DNA of 64,000 nt from assembly GCA_035713725.1 (NCBI GenBank), contig DASTMZ010000051.1, positions 1 to 64,000 of the forward strand, given 5' to 3'. The stretch comes from DASQPR01 sp035713725 (GTDB lineage: Bacteria; Actinomycetota; Actinomycetes; Mycobacteriales; Micromonosporaceae). The notes under the pieces were generated by a model. That model was not told the origin of the DNA, ran no database searches, and saw nothing but the letters and a program-made list of their open reading frames with translations. Position 1 is the stretch's first letter; the number at the start of each line of letters is the position of its first letter. The translations under genes were made by a program, and so were the position numbers. Shown one piece after another: positions 60,805-64,000 of this stretch.

Positions 60805-61968
60805 ATGCGTGACGCGGTGATCGTCGGCGCAGCCCGGACTCCGGTCGGCCGGCGCGGCGGCGGACTTTCTGGCCTTCATCCGGTGGACCTCTCGGGCCAG
60901 TTGCTCGCGGCGTTCACCGAACGGGTCGGATTCGACCCGACCGACGTCGACGACGTGATCTGGGGCTGCGTTTCGCAGGTCGGCGAGCAGTCGTGGAATG
61001 TCGGTCGCAGCGCCGCACTCGCGGCCGGCTGGCCTGAGTCGGTGCCGGGTACGACGATCGACCGCCAATGTGGCTCGAGCCAGCAGGCAGTGCACTTCGC
61101 CGCCGCCGCGGTCGTCTCCGGGCAGTGCGACTTCGTAATCGCTGGCGGCGTCGAGTCGATGTCACGCGTACCCATGGGCGTGAGCGGTCGGGGCGGACCC
61201 GGCCTGGCGTTCGGCGAGAGCGTCCGGGCGCGATATGCCGGCGTGGACGGGTTCGCGGATGGCTCGGCGGTGCCCTTCAACCAAGGTGTCGGCGCCGAGA
61301 TGATGGCCGACCGATGGGGACTGTCCCGTCGGCAACTCGATGGTTACTCGCTCGCGAGCCACGAACGCGCGGCCGCTGCGCAGGACAACGGCGAGTTCGA
61401 CGACGAGATCGTCGCGATCGCCGGCGTCAAGGCCGACGAGGGCGTGCGTCGCGATACGACGCTGGACAAACTGGCCGAGCTCAAGACGCCGTTCAAGGCG
61501 GACGGCGTGGTGACCGCCGGCTCGGCGTCGCAGATCTCCGACGGTGCCGCCGCGCTGGCCATTACGACATCGGAGTGGGCGGTGGCGCACGGACTCACGC
61601 CGATCGCACGCGTCCATTCCGCGGTGATCGCCGCCGACGATCCGGTCATCATGCTTACCGCCCCGATCGCAGCAACTGCGAAAGTCCTTCGGCGTGCCGG
61701 TATCCGTATTGACCAAATTGGGGTGTATGAAGTTAACGAGGCATTTGCGCCAGTACCCCTCGCTTGGCTGGCCGAGACGGGTGCCTCGCCAGAGCGTCTG
61801 AACGCCCGTGGGGGCGCCATCGCGCTCGGGCACCCGCTCGGCGGTTCCGGAGCCAGGATCATGACCACGATGGTGGCCCGGATGCGTGACACGAGGGAGC
61901 GCTATGGGCTGCAGACGATGTGCGAAGGCGGAGGCATGGCCAACGCCACGATCCTCGAACTCCTGTGA
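60805..61968 (+). CDS. Acetyl-CoA acetyltransferase (thiolase)
   Basis: A 387-residue thiolase that condenses or cleaves acyl-CoAs. The acyl-accepting Cys89 is in RQCGSSQQAVH, the active-site Asn/Glu in VNEAFAPVP, the His in GAIALGHPLGGSG and the second Cys in MCEGGGMAN. It is of the broad FadA/PaaJ type. ATG 60805 has GGGAG six bases upstream. A patch at 61701-61750 that covers the VNEAFA motif drops to 44 percent GC and uses codons such as ATT, CAA, TAT and GTT that the rest of the gene avoids. No beta-oxidation partner is adjacent. Confidence 0.92.
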   Translation: MRDAVIVGAARTPVGRRGGGLSGLHPVDLSGQLLAAFTERVGFDPTDVDDVIWGCVSQVGEQSWNVGRSAALAAGWPESVPGTTIDRQCGSSQQAVHFAAAAVVSGQCDFVIAGGVESMSRVPMGVSGRGGPGLAFGESVRARYAGVDGFADGSAVPFNQGVGAEMMADRWGLSRRQLDGYSLASHERAAAAQDNGEFDDEIVAIAGVKADEGVRRDTTLDKLAELKTPFKADGVVTAGSASQISDGAAALAITTSEWAVAHGLTPIARVHSAVIAADDPVIMLTAPIAATAKVLRRAGIRIDQIGVYEVNEAFAPVPLAWLAETGASPERLNARGGAIALGHPLGGSGARIMTTMVARMRDTRERYGLQTMCEGGGMANATILELL

Positions 61969-62182
61969 CGAACACGACCACGAGACACTAGACGACGCCG
62001 CGCCGACGGCCGCGGAGAGTGCCGGCCGCGCCGATCGAATCACTGTCAGAGAACGTGACACCACTGACATTGATGTCATCGCGGTTGACGCCAACGGCAT
62101 TCGCGGGACCAAGACCGTCGGCAGCGAGACCGTCGGCAGCGCGACTAATGCCCCGCAGCCGCGAGGCGTCGACGCCGTCGAC

Positions 62183-63118
62183 GTGGCGCCGGCCAGGAAG
62201 CGGCGCGGTTCGGCAGTCGGCAAGCCTTCGAGCGGCAGCGGTTCGATGGACACGGGATCGATCGGCACGGGTTCGATCGACACGGCTTCCCTCGACGCCG
62301 CGTTGGCACGCAGCGGTGACATCGCGTTCTTCAAGCGCCGCTCGCCGCAGCGGCCGGCCAGATATTCCGGCGCACACACGGCACACACGGCACGGATGGC
62401 CCAACGGGAACCGGGCTCCGCGCCGCCACTCGCCCAGGGCTCGCTGGATGGCCCGGCGAGCCCATCCGGCAACGCTCCAACGTCGGGCGCTGTGACATCA
62501 CCGGTCGACGCGGCATCGCCGGTCGACCTGACAGGGACAATCGATGAGCCAGCGTCGGCTGACGTACTGGCCGGCGCAGACCGCGAGGACGGTCGGCAGC
62601 CGACTGGGACGGTGGACGAAACGTCGACGACGAGCGGCGACCCGTTCGACCGCACGCTGCGCACCGCGGTGGCGGAGGCCGGACTCCGGCTGGACGCGCT
62701 CGCGCGTCATGTGCCGGTGCTGCGGCGACTCGTCGGTGCCGGCCAGTCCGTGCTCCTCGTGGCTCGCTGCGGGCCGCTCGACCAACCGAACCGCTCGGAC
62801 CACCTGATGGTCGTCACGCGTGACCGCGTCGTCATCACGTCCGAGTCGCGGTCACTACGGCGGGCGCGGGTCCATCTGAACGCGGCGGTGGCCGCACTGC
62901 TCAACGTACGTTGGCGCACGGACACCGAAACGGTGGAGTTCGCGGCGACGGCGATCGACGGCGTACGCGAGCGGTTCCTGATCGAGGCACCTGACTCGGC
63001 CGCGGTGTCCCGCGTCGATGCGGTCCTCGGGTATGTGTTCCGGCCGGCCGGCACTCGCCGGTTCAATCCGGTCGAGCCGGTCATGCCGTCGTGGATGAAC
63101 CCGGCCGGAGCCTACTGA
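62183..63118 (+). CDS. Disordered protein with a conserved C-terminal domain
   Basis: About 311 residues. The first 155 are low-complexity (Ser, Thr, Asp, Gly, Pro) with short repeats such as SMDTG SIGTG SIDTA. The C-terminal 130 residues look folded: LVARCGPLDQPNRSDHLMVV, TRDRVVITSESRSLRRARVH and a final WMNPAGAY, with an alternating strand pattern that recalls PH-like domains. GTG 62183 is the first in-frame start after the thiolase stop; a GTG at 61886 inside that gene and an ATG at 62246 are alternatives. I do not recognise the family. Confidence 0.55.
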   Translation: MAPARKRRGSAVGKPSSGSGSMDTGSIGTGSIDTASLDAALARSGDIAFFKRRSPQRPARYSGAHTAHTARMAQREPGSAPPLAQGSLDGPASPSGNAPTSGAVTSPVDAASPVDLTGTIDEPASADVLAGADREDGRQPTGTVDETSTTSGDPFDRTLRTAVAEAGLRLDALARHVPVLRRLVGAGQSVLLVARCGPLDQPNRSDHLMVVTRDRVVITSESRSLRRARVHLNAAVAALLNVRWRTDTETVEFAATAIDGVRERFLIEAPDSAAVSRVDAVLGYVFRPAGTRRFNPVEPVMPSWMNPAGAY

Positions 63119-63238
63119 GCCGCATCATCTTGGCCGGATAGGCCCGAGCCGGATCCGCACCGAACCAGCGCCCGATCCGTACCGAACCCGAACATCGCCG
63201 GGCCTGGCATATTACCCACGATCGGCCATCATGAGCAG

Positions 63239-63925
63239 GTGGCAGACCCCACCAAGGGACTCGTCCTGGTCGTCGAGGACGAGCGGCCAATCGCCGACCT
63301 CGTGCGGATGTACCTGACGCGCGACAACTTCGGCGTGCATACCGAAACCGACGGCGCTGCCGGCCTCGCCGCCGCTCGGCGACTACGACCAGTCGCGTGC
63401 GTGCTCGACATCGGCCTGCCCGGCATGGACGGTCTCGAGGTCTGCCGACGGCTCCGCGACAGCGGTGACTGGACGCCGGTGGTGTTCCTGACCGCACGTG
63501 ATGACGAGGTGGACCGGATCCTCGGCCTCGAGCTCGGCGCCGACGACTACCTCACTAAACCGTTCAGCCCGCGTGAGCTCGTCGCGCGCGTGAAGGCAGT
63601 GCTGCGACGCACGGCGGGCGCGCCGGACGGCGCACGGGTCCGCCACGTCGGTCCGGTCACGATCGACGCGAACCGGCGACTAGTCCTGGTGGACGGTTCG
63701 GCCGTACCCATGACGCCGACCGAGTTCGAACTGCTCGGACACCTGATGAACCGGCCGGGACGGGTGTTCTCCCGCGAGGAGTTGCTGGCCTCGGTATGGG
63801 GATACGCGGCGCATGGCGGCACACGGACCGTCGACGTACACGTGGCACAGGTACGCGCGAAACTGGGTGACGCGGGCACGATCATCCGTACCATCCGCGG
63901 AGTCGGCTATGCCGCCGACGCCTGA
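63239..63925 (+). CDS. OmpR/PhoB-family response regulator
   Basis: A 228-residue regulator with receiver residues in VLVVEDE, phospho-acceptor Asp in CVLDIGLPGMDG, Thr in VVFLTARDD and Lys in YLTKPFSPRE, and a winged helix with PMTPTEFELLGHLM, VWGYAAHGGTRTVDVHVAQV and IIRTIRGVGYAA. GTG 63239 starts the family sequence; CATCAT six bases upstream could be a leaderless -10. The gene overlaps an open frame starting at 63909, expected to be its sensor kinase. Confidence 0.9.
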   Translation: MADPTKGLVLVVEDERPIADLVRMYLTRDNFGVHTETDGAAGLAAARRLRPVACVLDIGLPGMDGLEVCRRLRDSGDWTPVVFLTARDDEVDRILGLELGADDYLTKPFSPRELVARVKAVLRRTAGAPDGARVRHVGPVTIDANRRLVLVDGSAVPMTPTEFELLGHLMNRPGRVFSREELLASVWGYAAHGGTRTVDVHVAQVRAKLGDAGTIIRTIRGVGYAADA

Positions 63926-64000
63926 TACCCGCGACGCGGCGTGGCCGACCCCCCGCGAAATCGGCGGCGCCGACGAGAACGCTGCCGCACCGAACCTCGC
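63909..64000 (+). CDS. Start of the next gene, cut by the window edge
   Basis: From ATG 63909, inside the regulator gene (17-base overlap), a frame runs open to the end of the window: MPPTPDTRDAAWPTPREIGG and on. Overlap with an OmpR-type regulator suggests its sensor histidine kinase. Only about 30 residues are visible and none shows a domain. Confidence 0.5.
   Translation, partial: MPPTPDTRDAAWPTPREIGGADENAAAPNL

Overview
The window is GC-rich throughout, GTG and TTG starts are frequent, and gene content is typical of a free-living, spore-less actinobacterium. Markers for this are a Bpa/PafE-type proteasome activator ending in GQYL, four LytR-CpsA-Psr (LCP) proteins in a row, DUF5926 and SCO4226/SCO6745-type proteins, a DUF222-HNH protein, and DrrAB and DesKR-like pairs. 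The set bpa, serS, pheA, glycerophosphodiesterase, LCP genes, ppiA and rhomboid protease suggests a core, ori-proximal part of the chromosome rather than a plasmid or prophage. No rRNA, tRNA, CRISPR array, integrase or transposase gene was found.

Layout. 1-6.9 kb: a small nickel-binding protein, a DrrAB-type drug exporter, a TPR-LuxR regulator, a flavin monooxygenase, a 38-residue membrane peptide and a nitronate monooxygenase. 7-17.4 kb: a reverse-strand operon made of a response regulator, a sensor kinase and a MacAB/YknXYZ-like export machine with an anchored end-of-operon protein; next to it lie a penicillin-recognising lipoprotein, a second membrane-fusion protein and a lipoprotein with two YxxCLxxHGVTL-type motifs. 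17.6-21.7 kb: a complete Pnkp-Hen1 RNA repair operon. 21.8-28 kb: hydrolase, MenB/BadI-like crotonase, bpa, and an ABC-2 exporter with its DesK/DesR-like two-component pair. 28-33.6 kb (reverse): two overlapping HAD phosphatases, serS, a four-helix membrane protein, pheA and a PAS-like protein. 33.8-38 kb: solitary arcA, DUF5926, and an anti-sigma-like ATPase coupled to a GAF/PAS sensor kinase. 38.0-38.4 kb: a 379-bp near-palindrome. 38.4-50.4 kb: cell-envelope block (GDPD, rhodanese, four LCP ligases, flavin reductase-like protein, polyprenyl sugar-phosphate transferase, Fpg/Nei glycosylase, GT4 glycosyltransferase). 50.5-64 kb: CDP-alcohol phosphatidyltransferase, SCO6745-like, CBS, DUF222-HNH, aminotransferase, corA, ppiA, rhomboid, PH-domain protein, thiolase, a disordered protein with a conserved C-terminus, and an OmpR-type regulator whose partner gene runs off the end.

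Three patterns cut across genes. First, a 379-bp element at 38009-38387 folds on one axis: seven separate blocks pair symmetrically around 38197.5, and its CTAG end overlaps the stop codon of the GDPD gene. Second, short near-perfect tandem repeats are everywhere, and their unit lengths obey a rule: inside genes 15, 15, 15, 21, 21 and 27 bp (all multiples of three), outside genes 13, 16, 17, 24 and 32 bp (mostly not). One such array has expanded a loop of the RNA repair enzyme Pnkp. Third, at least nine genes have a TANNNT hexamer 6-9 bases before the start codon and no Shine-Dalgarno sequence, which is the signature of leaderless transcripts.
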